Assembly (NCBI GenBank): GCA_029204225.1
Contig: CM055095.1
Location: 57,930,865 to 57,994,864 of the forward strand
DNA: 64,000 bases
Source: Diphasiastrum complanatum
Lineage: Eukaryota > Streptophyta > Lycopodiopsida > Lycopodiales > Lycopodiaceae
Reading direction: 5' to 3'
The notes under the pieces: model-generated
The model's input: the letters and a program-made list of their open reading frames with translations, nothing else
What the model was told of the DNA's origin: nothing
The model's database searches: none
Shown here: piece after piece, positions 45,901 to 55,200 of the stretch
How positions within the stretch are numbered: the stretch's first letter is position 1
How the letters are laid out: each line of letters begins with the position of its first letter
Position numbers and translations under genes: made by a program

Positions 45901-48434
45901 TTTGGCCATCATATTCTAGATGATCCAAAGAACAAAAGCTCAGAGACGTTTCCATCCTTTTAACTAACCAAAAGAGCAAGCACACCTGATGGAGGTTTAC
46001 TAGGTCTAATATGTCCCATCCTAAAATATTTTTTTGTCTTGCCACTTCATGCTCCTATTTTGGACCGAATCAATACAGTTGCCTTAAAAAAGGTTGACTA
46101 TCGGGAATATATCAATAATTCAATCTTGTGATCTACTTACTACACTTTCTAGAGGAACCGTAAAGTGGTTCTTTAGGAGATACATCTTTAATTCTTCTAT
46201 TAAAACCTAGACAATGTGTTGCCCATGGCCTACAATTTCTAGATCAGAGTTCTCAAGAAACACAACATTGGTAAAATTACTAGGATTCACAACATCAATG
46301 CAATGTACAACAAAAGTCAAATTAGAATTTGGATCAACAATTATACACAATTTCCTTTAACCTCAATAAAAGAAATAAAAGGATAGGAAGAAACATTCAA
46401 ATCCCTTTGAATAGACACTAGTTTGTTAATGTCAAAGAAGCCAAAGACTCATCTTCTTGCAATTACAAACTAAATAAAGTTCCAAATTGACCCCTGACTA
46501 AAGTTGCATACAAATCCCATGCCTACCAAACAATGAATTGATTAAAAATTTCTATCCTTTTTCCTTCCCGTAGAACACAATGGTCCTTTTGAGTTCCCAA
46601 ACACAAAAAACATTGTAGAAGACAGCATTTGATCAATAAAAGAAAGAAGATTTGTCCCTCTAATGCTAAGTAAGTCATGCAACTTAATAATGTGGAAACA
46701 AATCAACCAATTTTAAGATTCTCCCAACGTTCATCATTGCTTTCAACCTCCTAACTCATTCTTTGACTTCAATGTCTTCACTATGGAGTTTCTTGTCTTG
46801 GCTTATCATTCAAAGAATGACATTCAAGCTGATCAAGGTGATAATCTTAGTTGCTCGTTCCGGAACGGAACGCGTTCCGTTCTGGAACGATGCCCTCAAA
46901 AACAAAATACGTTCTTTTTACTAAGGATTTAATTCATATAATATTAAAATAATTAAATTTATATGAATATCGTTCCGACCAGGAATGTACGGAACGTTCT
47001 GACCCATTTTGGTCGGAACGGGCTTCTAAGGTGATAATGATAACCACTTCACATAACTAACATTGTACATATAAATCTATTTTCATTTGATTTCATAGTT
47101 GTCAATGATTTGTTACAATGCTTAATTCAATCTCTAATTTACATTTCTATTCAATTTGAAAAGGTTTGAGCTCCATCTTTTTAGGGTTGAAAGTAATATG
47201 CCATGCCAGCTACAGAGGATAGCCTCACAAAGAAGCCACAAAAATGTGGTGTCATGATAAGTAAACTCCATGTGGACCATTTCAGGAGAGCTCTTTACCA
47301 CATAAGATATTAGATTTGTCCAAAGGTTTAATTTCACCAAACTCAAAATAGCCCTTATAAAAAAGAAAAAATTGGGACAATTGGTTTCTTCCTAACAAAC
47401 TAAATAACATTAATGAAATGAACAGCCTCGAGCTTCAAGCTAGAACTCTAAAAACCTCATGTGACAGAGAATCAACAAGGTGTACAAAATCATTTGTCAA
47501 TAGATAAATTGCCAAGCTTGACAAGTAAAAGCTCATAAGAGATAGCTGAACAGATTTGGAGGAATAGCTCACACTGTATTGAAAAGGTAAGCCTTCCCAT
47601 TCCGGCAGTGAAAAGCCTGAACGTAGAAGAAAGACAGCAAACAAACTTCAATCAGAAAGTCTGCAAAATAATTATTATGACAGCTTATGCAGGGGCCTGG
47701 CACATGCATATTCAGAACATTGGTAACAAAAGAAGGCTACAATAAACAAGAGCATCACAGAGCAAGACACTCCAGATCAAAATTACTGAGATTCCAATTT
47801 TTCTATAGAAATGGAAACGCTAATGTGTAAAGGAAGATACGCCAAAATCCCATGACTTTCATGCCCTAAACAAAAACAGGCCATTGCTAAAATTCAAACA
47901 TGTCCCAACGCACCCATAGACCATTTCTAACTTTCGATCAGTTTTAGGCAAATAAAAGAGGTGTACCCAAAATAAGACAAGCAGAAAGGCCAAAGTAAAA
48001 TTATGTAACAAACTCATCCCTTGGAAGTCACAAGTGTTACTACAATCACGAAAACACATGTTTGCATACAGTAGCTAAAACAAGGAAAAAAGTCATGGTT
48101 GAACTATTTTGTTGTCAAAGTACAGTTACTGTAAAGCCAACAAATTAGTCTAGCTGGCTGGCATAGGACACTCCACAAACGTGGATGCATTTAAAGTTTT
48201 CAAAAAGAGCTCTTCTTAGTGCCTGAGCATCTGCAATAGATAGTCTACTGAATCAGGCTTCAATGCATAACAAATAAAGAAAACAATCATGGACTACATC
48301 TAAGAACAACATACGGGTGCCAAAAGATTGCATCTTGCCTTGGAAACCAACTCATCAAAGTTTGCGAGATGACTATGACAAGACCGGCAGCTGTAAATAC
48401 GGCCATCAAGCTGTATCAAGTATAATTTTCCCAT
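28763..48434 (-). CDS. Yippee-like (YPEL) zinc-binding protein, five exons
   Basis: The joined exons (48434-48339, 47616-47573, 30528-30420, 29142-29087, 28841-28763) give 384 nt, 127 residues plus TGA, the usual length of plant Yippee-like proteins. The protein starts [20 protein letters not shown]. The two zinc-binding pairs are Cys16-x2-Cys19 (CRSC) and Cys72-x2-Cys75 (CNCC). The family hallmarks follow: [15 protein letters not shown] (79-83), [16 protein letters not shown] (87-102) and an acidic tail GSDADEV. Yippee folds resemble the CULT domain of cereblon and Mis18; animal YPELs are linked to cell division and to GID-type ubiquitin ligases, while the plant role is little known. All splice phases match. 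Intron 2 is 17.0 kb and carries several transposons; introns 1, 3 and 4 are 0.7, 1.3 and 0.2 kb. No stop or frameshift breaks the frame, so it may well be functional. Confidence 0.93.
29087..29142 (-). CDS. YPEL exon 4
   Basis: 56 nt between acceptor TGATTACAG and donor GTAATT. It encodes [18 protein letters not shown]. Confidence 0.95.
29481..30188. mobile_element. hAT-like non-autonomous DNA element in YPEL intron 3
   Basis: Flanked by the exact 8-bp duplication AATGTATG (29473-29480 and 30189-30196), as made by hAT transposases. Ends are CATAGAA and TTCTATG. The interior has many copies of ACGGTTCC and GGAACCGT in both orientations, making nested hairpins, and a duplicated block around GTTCACCACGGTTCCAGG. 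It encodes no transposase. Confidence 0.9.
30420..30528 (-). CDS. YPEL exon 3
   Basis: 109 nt between acceptor TTTCTTTGCTGCAG and donor GTATAT. It encodes [31 protein letters not shown] and RIVGWKY, including the second zinc pair. Confidence 0.95.
30535..32400. other. YPEL intron 2, unannotated part
   Basis: No repeat partner or coding motif found. A 99-residue plus-strand ORF at 31510-31809 is not recognised and is likely a chance frame. Confidence 0.45.
32475..32800. repeat. GA/TG-rich repeat block, copy 1
   Basis: Begins CCGAGACTGCAGCGAAAGAG, includes (GA)n at 32541-32601, GTGTGTG stretches and ends AGTTTAGGATTTAGGTTTC. A near copy is at 33282-33650. ORFs across it are periodic by-products. 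Confidence 0.9.
32811..32845. repeat. Interstitial telomere-type repeat
   Basis: About four TTTAGGG/TTTGGGG units in tandem (GGGTTTAGGGTTTAGGG), the plant telomere motif on the plus strand, between the GA block and the BED-finger ORF. Confidence 0.8.
32900..33112 (+). CDS. BED-type zinc-finger ORF, hAT transposase-like N-terminus
   Basis: 70 residues from ATG 32900 to TAA 33112: [20 protein letters not shown] followed by LRG. The pattern C-x2-C...F.G..SR...HL.G is the BED finger found at the N-terminus of hAT transposases and their domesticated derivatives. No dimerisation or catalytic domain follows; instead an Ala/Thr/Pro-rich frame ([16 protein letters not shown]) runs in another phase to 33270. 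It is a transposase fragment or short exon inside YPEL intron 2. Confidence 0.6.
   Translation: MAARPIWDEVEVMPDKKWRCPFCRRQFTGNASRVRAHLRGLRVRPMGGRYRIGICMVIPAAERARIIETF
33282..33650. repeat. GA/TG-rich repeat block, copy 2
   Basis: Starts CCGAGACTGCAGCGAAAGAG, carries (GA)n at 33339-33395 and repeats the (TG)n phrases of 32475-32800 in the same order. The pair encloses the BED-finger ORF. Confidence 0.9.
33655..34140. mobile_element. Possible MITE with short inverted ends
   Basis: Left AAACGTTTCTAGAAACACG (33659-33677) and the complement of the right end GCGTTTCTAGAAACGCG (about 34119-34136) are alike. The motif is itself palindromic, so this could be coincidence. No target duplication was identified. 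Confidence 0.35.
34202..34406 (-). mobile_element. GC-rich MITE-like element between (TA)n tracts
   Basis: GC-rich ends with repeated GGACGCG/CGCGTCC motifs flank a poly-T/poly-A core. It sits directly between two (TA)n tracts (34158-34201 and 34407-34470). Its complement resembles 40040-40183: both have GGACGCG, GCGCCA and then ACGCGTC before a T-run. Confidence 0.6.
34407..34494. repeat. (TA)n followed by (GA)n
   Basis: (TA)n to 34470, then (GA)n to about 34494. The (GA)n is the simple-repeat tail of the LINE to the right (read on the minus strand). Confidence 0.95.
34495..36065 (-). pseudogene. LINE (L1-type) copy B, deleted
   Basis: Minus-strand LINE remnant. It has a piece of ORF1 ([20 protein letters not shown]) joined by a deletion to the ORF2 endonuclease: [26 protein letters not shown] (a catalytic motif of the exonuclease-endonuclease-phosphatase fold), [10 protein letters not shown] and [11 protein letters not shown] with the catalytic SDH. 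The 3' end has an AATAAAGC motif before a (CT)n tail. The reverse transcriptase is missing. A 453-residue frame covers most of it but is a product of fusion with copy A. Confidence 0.85.
36066..36871 (-). pseudogene. LINE copy A, reverse transcriptase part
   Basis: The second half of copy [57 protein letters not shown], then [16 protein letters not shown], the first catalytic Asp block (palm motif A) of LINE reverse transcriptase. It is cut after motif A at the junction with copy B near 36066, so the YADD block is lost. Several frameshifts. Confidence 0.88.
36872..37975. mobile_element. Solo LTR inserted in LINE copy A
   Basis: Begins TGTTATAGAATTG and ends CCATAACA, so it has TG...CA ends with short inverted repeats TGTTATAG/TGTTATGG. 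It is flanked by the 5-bp duplication TGGAC (36867-36871 and 37976-37980). Removing it restores LINE sequence that matches copy B at about 34990 (GGATGGACTGG followed by TTTGTG). It contains short repeats of ACATGCAAGCAATTGTAG at 36990-37070. No primer site or coding part. Confidence 0.92.
37981..39455 (-). pseudogene. LINE copy A, ORF1 end and endonuclease
   Basis: ORF1 remnant (38979-39455) with [32 protein letters not shown] and [20 protein letters not shown], an RNA-binding type C-terminal domain. ORF2 follows with [40 protein letters not shown], then after a frameshift [26 protein letters not shown] and [10 protein letters not shown]. The endonuclease motif GDFNA is changed to DDFKA, which would inactivate it. 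The frame runs into the solo LTR. Confidence 0.88.
39456..39494. repeat. (GA)n microsatellite
   Basis: At the 5' side of the LINE copy A remnant, translated there as a Leu-Ser run on the minus strand. Confidence 0.95.
39921..39954. repeat. (TA)n microsatellite
   Basis: Simple AT repeat about 90 bp before the second GC-rich MITE-like element. Confidence 0.95.
40040..40183 (+). mobile_element. GC-rich MITE-like element, second copy
   Basis: GACCCCCGGACACGCGTCC, then GGACGCGGACGCGCCAGGGG, a T-run, A-run and GGACACGGACGC at the end. Related to 34202-34406 in inverted orientation. The rest of 40184-41470 shows nothing I recognise. Confidence 0.55.
41470..41790 (+). repeat. Direct repeat, possible LTR, copy 1
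   Basis: Shares order and wording with 43365-43720: CACAATGTGCC, TACAATGTACTCATT, TGGATCATCTCTCTCCCTTC and CAAGCTTGGTGTTCTCTC. Two such copies about 1.9 kb apart in the same direction fit a degraded LTR pair, but no primer site or coding remnant was found in between. Confidence 0.55.
41791..43364. other. Interior between the direct repeats, no motif
   Basis: Only short frames without recognisable motifs. If the flanks are LTRs this is the body of a decayed element in YPEL intron 2. Confidence 0.35.
43365..43720 (+). repeat. Direct repeat, possible LTR, copy 2
   Basis: Partner of 41470-41790: CAACAATGTGCCACATCAG, GCAATGTATTCATTGATG, GTGGATCATCTCTTTCCCTT and GCAAGCTTGGTGTTCTCTC. Confidence 0.55.
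43721..46837. other. YPEL intron 2, unannotated part
   Basis: AT-rich. A minus-strand stretch at about 45540-45715 reads protein-like ([20 protein letters not shown]) but I recognise no family and stops are close. Confidence 0.35.
46846..47030. mobile_element. hAT MITE with exact 8-bp duplication
   Basis: 185 bp flanked by GTGATAAT on both sides (46838-46845 and 47031-47038). Terminal inverted repeats are CTTAGTTGCTCGTTCC and CTTAGAAGCCCGTTCC (13 of 16 match). The subterminal part has GGAACG/CGTTCC motifs in both directions. It lies in YPEL intron 2, about 540 bp from exon 2. Confidence 0.93.
47039..47560. other. YPEL intron 2, end next to exon 2
   Basis: Ordinary AT-rich intron sequence; nothing else seen. 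Confidence 0.5.
47573..47616 (-). CDS. YPEL exon 2
   Basis: 44 nt between acceptor TTCTACGTTCAG and donor GTGAGC. It encodes [14 protein letters not shown] and the first two bases of Val47, matching the conserved FHCR.GKAYLFN of the family. Confidence 0.92.
48339..48434 (-). CDS. YPEL exon 1 (coding part)
   Basis: 32 codons from ATG to Lys32 (DELVSK). ATG is preceded by GTTGACAGAGAA. The exon ends CCAAG followed by GCAAGA, a GC donor in good consensus context; no GT donor nearby preserves the protein. Confidence 0.9.
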
Positions 48435-49269
48435 TTCTCTGTCAACCCTTTCGCTTGCTTTCACAACCTTTGCAACTACTAAAACCCAGAACAATCTTTA
48501 AAAATTGATAGCGCACAGAAAAAAGCTTCTCAAGAATGTCCTCCACCAAAATGTCTTCCAGACTTCAATACATCTGATACAGCCAAGTGAAAACCAGTAG
48601 GAACAAGTTATCCATCTTGATTTCCACAAAATATAGGCAGAAGCAACTGGCTGAAAGTACACAAAGCCTTAGCAATAACTTTGTTGTACCACAAAAAGAT
48701 GAGTTATGCAATTGACACAAGAAAGATAATTCAACATAGCAGAGAGTATAATCTCAAGCTGGGGCATGGAGCATGTCATAACATGTTTATAAGACATTTG
48801 CCAAGTACCTAAAGCCCCAGCATTACGGAACTATCCTTCACAAATTAACAGCAATACTTGATAGCCGCATGTTCCATATCCAATCTAGCCCGATTCTGGC
48901 TGCAGTATCACCAAATTGATCCTACTCACAAGAATTATGATACAAGCACAACAAAGGTAATGGGTGAAGCACAGTGCACACTTGCCTCCAACACAAAACA
49001 TCTTCATATTGGCATAGAGCGAAGGTTTCCACTACATAAACTAGACTATCTTCATGAAGGCCATACATACTAGATCTCAAGAGTAAACAGATGCTTACAA
49101 TGGACAAATTACACACTTATCAAGTTACCAACCCCGAAAGAAGATGAAGAATCAAGTGTTCGTAAAAGTACTGATGCTTTATCGCCATCAATCCCTCACT
49201 GGCACTCCACACACACATGAAATCCTTAAAGAAAACACCCACACGAATTGCCCCAAAAGGAGACCCTAC

Positions 49270-49560
49270 CTGAAGAGCGGCAGAGGCAGTAGTAGGGTAT
49301 CAAACCACATACACTAGTGTGAGAAGCGGCAATACGGACTCCCCCGCGCTCATTGATGGCTCGCAGAAACGGCTGCACTTGAGCGCTCCTGCAGGCACCG
49401 CTTTCCATCCCTCACTGATCAACGCCGCTGCGTGCAACTGCAAAGAAGAGCATGCGAGGATGGCGATGGCGATAGCGAGAGCAGAGATGGAGATGGCGAT
49501 GGCGTAGAAGCAAAAAATAATGGGGGTGAAAATTGTGCCGTGTCTGTGTTTGTACTAAAT
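49270..49560 (-). other. Possible 5' untranslated exon of the YPEL gene
   Basis: A GC-richer block on the minus strand ends CTCTTCAG followed by GTAGGG, a good donor, about 0.8 kb upstream of the coding exon. It holds repeated CATCGCCATC units. The transcription start is not identifiable. The G-run at 49580-49617 lies just upstream. Confidence 0.35.
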
Positions 49561-49579
49561 ACATAATGAAAAGCGCGAG

Positions 49580-49617
49580 GGGGGGGGGGGGGGGGGGGTG
49601 CGGGGGGGGGGGGGGGG
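49580..49617. repeat. G-run (C-run on the gene strand)
   Basis: Two long G tracts separated by TGC, just upstream of the possible 5' untranslated exon of the YPEL gene. Could form a G-quadruplex. Length is uncertain because such runs are hard to sequence. Confidence 0.9.
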
Positions 49618-49619
49618 TC

Positions 49620-50047
49620 AGGAGAAAAGAAGGTCAACTGCCAGCCTAACTGCCATTCTGGCAGGTCACCCACACAATTCTTGAGCCCCCCTTTGTTTCT
49701 TGATGTGCCACGTGGCACAATGTAAGCCCAGGCCAAATCAGCCCTGCCTGCGAATGAGCCAACCAAAAACAGCTCCTTGGATAGATTTCTAGGCATTTGT
49801 GTCTGGCCACCAAAGTGGGTTATGTGTTTATGTGCACGAGTCTGAGTCTGAGTCTCCGGTGCACAACTCATACTCAATTTTCATGTTGTGGGAGGAGTAA
49901 TGTCTTAAGAAGACAACTTCTACTCTATTTCCAAGTTGTGGGACGAGTAGTATCTTAAGAAAACAAACAAGGTGATTTTTGAGATGAAAACCAACTTTGC
50001 CTCAACTCAATAGAATGGTTCACCTGTTGAAAAATCAATAATTTAAA

Positions 50048-50089
<42 letters not shown>

Positions 50090-51349
50090 GAAGTAGTTTG
50101 TTGCTCAAACTCACCATGCAACAAAATGTGTTTGCTTTGAGCATATGATCACAATAGCTTTCTGCTTCAAAGCGAAAAAGTAGTCTTTCAAGAAGCTATG
50201 AGTCATTGGTGCTTGATACCATTCAGATCATATCTGAGATGGGAAGATCATCCTCATGTTAAGGGCCAAAATGACCAAGTCTCATGTGTTAGCTCATCTA
50301 CATGTCATAGGCTTAGCTCGACTTATCTACATTTGTTTTGAGACTTATTTTGAGAGCGCAATTTTCAAGATGAGTTGTTTGAGAGCATTTTGGAGCTCAT
50401 GAGTAGACCTTCACAACATAATTCCCAAAAGGTAGATGTCTTCATCAAGGCCATTATGGATCGAGGATTAAATATTTTTATCCAATCTAAATTATTTGTA
50501 CTTCGTCAGTTGTTTATCAACAGAATTAATTGTATTGGTATGGCTCAACTCACCATCAATTTTAATCAAAGAGTTACATGAGCTCAATATCTAGATTTGC
50601 AACATAATAGATAGATTGAGGTCAAGATACATAATTGTCCCACATGCAGCTTGGTACATCATTCGCACAACAACATTAGCTCTTTAAGTAAGTACATCCT
50701 CAAAACGTAGTTTCAAGTGAACTCCCCCAACTCATGATAAGACATTTATAGTGTAATCATGTGAACTCTTTGAGCTCAAGATCTAGTATTGAATCGTGAG
50801 TTGGTCCATTGAAGCACAACAACCTCACTATCAGCCTAATTGCACCCAAATATAAGAATCATCTTGCATTTTTCACAAGATTCGTAGGTCATACTTTCAT
50901 TTAGACGGTCCATCAAAGAGTGGATTCCCTTAACGTTGCCATAGTTGCAAGACCGTGTTCTTGAACCCACCTCTTGCTTTTCTATGGGATTTTGGAGACC
51001 TTTATGACACCTCAAGCATTGCCCACTTACACTTGGAATTGCTTCAAAGATAGACATCGGTGGATTGTTATTTCCTTGTTGATGGTCCTCTATGGTAGAC
51101 ATGGAGAAGAAACTCATCATCACTTCCAACTTGGACATCAATGAGATATTTTGAACCCACGAGTGGAACCACTAATTTGAATTTCAAGTACTTGAGAGCC
51201 AACAATCAGAGTAATTCATCTAACAGCAAATTTCCTTTGGTGCTTGTTGGAGCATCCCTTGATCCTGAAAAAAGAAGTTGGGAATCCTCAACATGCAACT
51301 GCCAACGTAGCCATATCGTAATTGAGAATCGATAGCTACAATGGCAAAA
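49620..51349. other. Upstream region of the YPEL gene, no clear feature
   Basis: Contains (TA)n at 50052-50083. A 101-residue minus-strand ORF at 50836-51141 has two Cys pairs (CLRC and CEKC) but matches no family I know. Confidence 0.4.
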
Positions 51350-51528
51350 GACTACAACAAACTACATCTTCAAAAGTATTTTTGATAGTAGCTCATGTAA
51401 TTCTGCAGATTGTGAAAAACACTTGTAATTCTGCAGACTGTGTAAACACACCTAAAAATCCGCAGAACTGGATAAACAATGGATGAAGATTAAAACCGAT
51501 TAGTCGATTGGTAAGAAGGAGAATAATC
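51350..51528 (-). mobile_element. LTR fragment of the family at 59336-60482
   Basis: The minus strand begins TGTTGGATTATTCTCCTTCT, the same start as the LTR at 59336, and continues with CCATTGTTTA and CACAGTCTGCAG as there. It breaks off after about 180 bp. Confidence 0.75.
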
Positions 51529-52342
51529 CAACATAGTCAAGTTGATAAGATCTAGGCCTCCAAACATCAGTTGGGGATTCAAGACCCTGTTTGGTAGTTT
51601 TGTGACAAGTTGCCACAGTCAGATTTGGGGAGGTAGATTCATGATGGTTTAAAAATTAGTTTGAAAGCTATTTTTTGCACTGTCTTGTGGGGAATGATAT
51701 TTTCATGATAGTTCCTCACATACATATGCTCAAAACACCCAAACCACAAGCATAACAAGCATAATTTTTTTTGCAAAGTAGCCACTAAAAACCAATGACT
51801 AGTCCCTACAACAAGGCAACTAAAGAAAATTGGAAAACAACAAAAAGTTGCAAGCATTTGACTCCCCGACAACGGTGCCAATCTTGTCAAGAAGAAGGTT
51901 TTCCACCTCCTCCTCCTAAGTCGTTTGTAGCACAGGAGGCGGGCTCGAACCTAGGAGCCGTGAAGATGCTTGCAAAACAAAGAGTGTTAACATCTACTTC
52001 TATGTGCAAACAAATAGCATTCCAACCAAAACATCACTAAAATAAACTAACCATTAACTCTACCTCTCTCACTTCTCTCACACATTCAAGATGGGCTTAT
52101 ACACGCAGGATGCCATGCTTGGGCCAATAATTACGTAAAATCATTATTTGCATGGGTTACTTTCTTATAAGGTACTGCTTTCCTTAATATTCTCGTGCTC
52201 CATTGAAATGCCCCTTAGGCCTTGTATTCCAGCCCCCACACTCTCTAAGTAATCCAAAAATCCTATTATTTCAATAATTGTCATCGTCCTTTATCTCAGT
52301 TGGTCTATCTTAGTGGGCTTGCACTTAGACGTGCCAACAGAG

Positions 52343-52355
52343 TGGTATCAGAGCT
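52343..52355 (+). other. Primer-binding site of a plus-strand LTR element
   Basis: TGGTATCAGAGCT after an LTR-like end GTGCCAACA. The presumed 5' LTR lies to the left (perhaps 51900-52339) but has no partner in the window. A leader-like stretch follows; no coding part is seen up to 53300. Confidence 0.6.
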
Positions 52356-53309
52356 GATAAGCATACATCCAACAAATCCACCAAGGATCAATATCTCCAA
52401 CATTACCAACCAAACATGACACTACTTTATGCATGCTAGAACTTAGGAATGCACAAAGATTTGATCATAAACAGATATGACTTAGTACTGTCTGTGTACA
52501 TACATCAGTAGTAAAGTACAATACTTCACACGTGTGAAAGCTAGATCAACCATAAAATCAACATTCTACAGATAGAAACTCAAGATATCAAGAAACACAT
52601 GAGATGAACATAGAATCATAAGAGGAGAGTTCTACATACAAAATGAGAACATGAAGATGATTTTTCCACATTTTTACAGCTATTTATAGCAACCATATTT
52701 TCACTAGTCCACTTGGCCACTTCCCCAAACTTGTCCTAGAATAGCAACTTCTAGGTACTTCACCAAAAACCTAGTTTTAAGTGACTAAATGCAATGTACC
52801 TCAACTAGCCAATAGAAGTAGGTCTAAATCCGACCTTATCCACTTATATAATTGTTAAATTTAGTAATGACACTATTTTTAGGCCTTATTGGCATTAAGA
52901 AATGTATCTCTAAGTTGAAATTTCACTTTGGCCTCCAAAAATGCCAGTAAACCAACAAAACTAGTTGACAAATTTTCACACTCCCTCTTCAACTATTTTT
53001 ACCACGGAACTTTGATCCATCTTAAGAATGATCTCCATCCAAAGTATAGACCTCATTTACATGGTTTTATAGTATCTTCCAATATTGATATAGAGAATAG
53101 TGTCCAAATTGAATGTTTCACTATTTCTTACATCAATTTTACACATCAAAATGTAACTAGAACATGAAGAACCAAATAGAATGTAAATGTAATGATTCCT
53201 CCATGCTTCAAACTTTGAACTCTTTGTAAAAACAGTAAGCAAAAAATATATTATAGGTATCATCCAATGCACGGAAGGTATTAAGAAAATATTCTTCAAA
53301 TAAATATTC

Positions 53310-53790
53310 CTATGTTTTAGATGAGAGAAAAATAGGAATAGTACCAATGCCCTTGATAACAACTTTACCACCATTGGCCATGTTGATGACCTTCTTCTCT
53401 CCTTCATAAGGCACCAAAGAAGTGAAGTACTCTTTGTGACATGTCATATGAAAGCTTTCTCCACTATCAATCCACCATGGATCAATATCTCCATGATTGG
53501 TTAGCAAACAAGAAGACATCAAAAAAGCATCATCATTTGAGTTTTGATCACCAACACATCAAAAAAAAAATGCCTTGATTCTCATCATGATCTCTCTTTT
53601 TCTTGAAAGCAATCACTTGCAAAATGCCCTTTGACTTCACAATCAAATCATTTTAACTTGGATCTATCTTTCTTCTTGCCAACAAATGTAGAAGGCTCAC
53701 CTTGATCTTGACCCTTTGACCACTTGCTCTATTTGAATCCAATTGTTGGCCATGTTGTCTAGCAACACTAAAGCAAGGGGAGTTAAGACT
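53310..53790 (-). pseudogene. Copia gag end and protease remnant
   Basis: On the minus strand a zinc-knuckle piece FDCEVKGHFASDCF (about 53609-53648; the first Cys is lost) is followed after breaks by DIDPWWIDSGESFHMTCHKE, the Copia protease with its D-S-G site, and NMANGGKVVIKGIGTIPIFL. The frame ends at 53310. No other domain can be read below it to 52360. Confidence 0.8.
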
Positions 53791-53829
53791 TCATGCTAGT
53801 GTAGAACTTTCACATTGCTCCCTTCATAG

Positions 53830-55200
53830 TTTTGTTAAGATTTTTTGCACCCATTCATGTTTTTCTCCAGATCATCTTCGGTAATGCCCTATGCATTCTA
53901 GGGGTAGTGTGTCCTAAGCAACTATATGGACCTAGGTTGTTCGGCATGGTAAGCAACAAAGAGCCAAAATGGAGCTCCAAAGCTAGCCCAACTCCTACAA
54001 GTAAGTCACTGGCTCATTAACAGGTCGGAGGATCAACATGACTAGATCTAATATTTGATCTCATTCACTTGTTTGAGGCTTAGCAAATTCATCTAGATTT
54101 GTTACAACTTCCTCAAGAGGAGCCACGAGTCATTAAGACAAGTAATATGGGAACATTTTGGGATTCTTGAAATTTGTGGTTCTTGTGTAATTGTGATCTT
54201 GTGCATTCCCCAGCATAAGAACCTTCTCCTAACTAATTCGGACACTATTTGAAAATTGGAAGTTCTTTATATCAAAAAAATTGACTGAATAGGACTTTGT
54301 GAAAATTGGAAGTTGTTTATATCAAAAAAATTGTTATGAGTCGATACCTAAAATATTTTTCTCAAAGTAACACATGTTACTTAAATCTTGCCACAACACA
54401 ACACTTAGAAATAGCCAAAAGCAATCAACAATGAATAGTTTGTGTGGCACCATTCATGCAAAATCCCAAGAGGTGGAACCCTATTTGACCAAAGAAAGGA
54501 GGAAAAACGGAAAATGAAAAAAAAAGGGTTAATTGTGGGGAAGGCAAGGAGGTTGTATATGTGTGGATATTATTTACACAAAGGAGTACATCAAATAACA
54601 TCCTCCAATGGGTATTGAGTTGTCTAGGACTCACTTTCTTCTCCATGAGTTCAAGCTTATGACTCCAATCAGACACACAAATGACAACATTAGAGAGAGG
54701 AAGAAAAAAAGAGTACATTAAATAGGATTAAGGATTTTATGAATGATCAAAACAAGTGGTCAACGATGTCATACCACCAAACTCATTAGCAATTTTTTCA
54801 ATTAAAAGATGTCCTTAGAAAGAATCGTTAGTCTATGTGAGAAAGTGAAGTGACTCCATTGAGATTACCTAGTCTACCATACAGTTCTATTCCTTTAACT
54901 AAAAAATAAGCTCTAAAATAATCTTAAAACCCTATGTGAAGATGAAGTGTGTCATATTTTGTTGAGGTTACCTAATATAACATAAGTTGTCTGCTTTTCA
55001 TGTTGCAGCCTCAAGGTTTTGAGAGCCAATTTGGTAGAGTTATTGTACATAAATTTACATTGGTATAAATGCTATAGTTGCCTTAAGTTGGAAGATCATG
55101 AAAAAGACTGGTTGTAGCATATTCTTTTAGAATAAGATATCTACCATGACATCAAGCTTGTTGAATAAAGTGATACCTTGCAAGTCTAGCAAAAATTTTA
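53830..55200. repeat. Left arm of a 3.7-kb imperfect palindrome
   Basis: It pairs with the complement of 55980-57520. Matching landmarks: CAACTCCTACAAGTAAGTCA, AATATGGGAACA against AACATGGGAACA, AATCAACAATGAATA, TTTGTGTGGCACC, GAAGATGAAGTGTGTCATA and TGACATCAAGCTTGTTGA. Similarity is about 70-80 percent by eye with small gaps. Confidence 0.85.

Noticed and set aside
51900-51965. tRNA-like B box (GGGCTCGAACCTAGG)
   Set aside because: No A box or cloverleaf arms at the right spacing.
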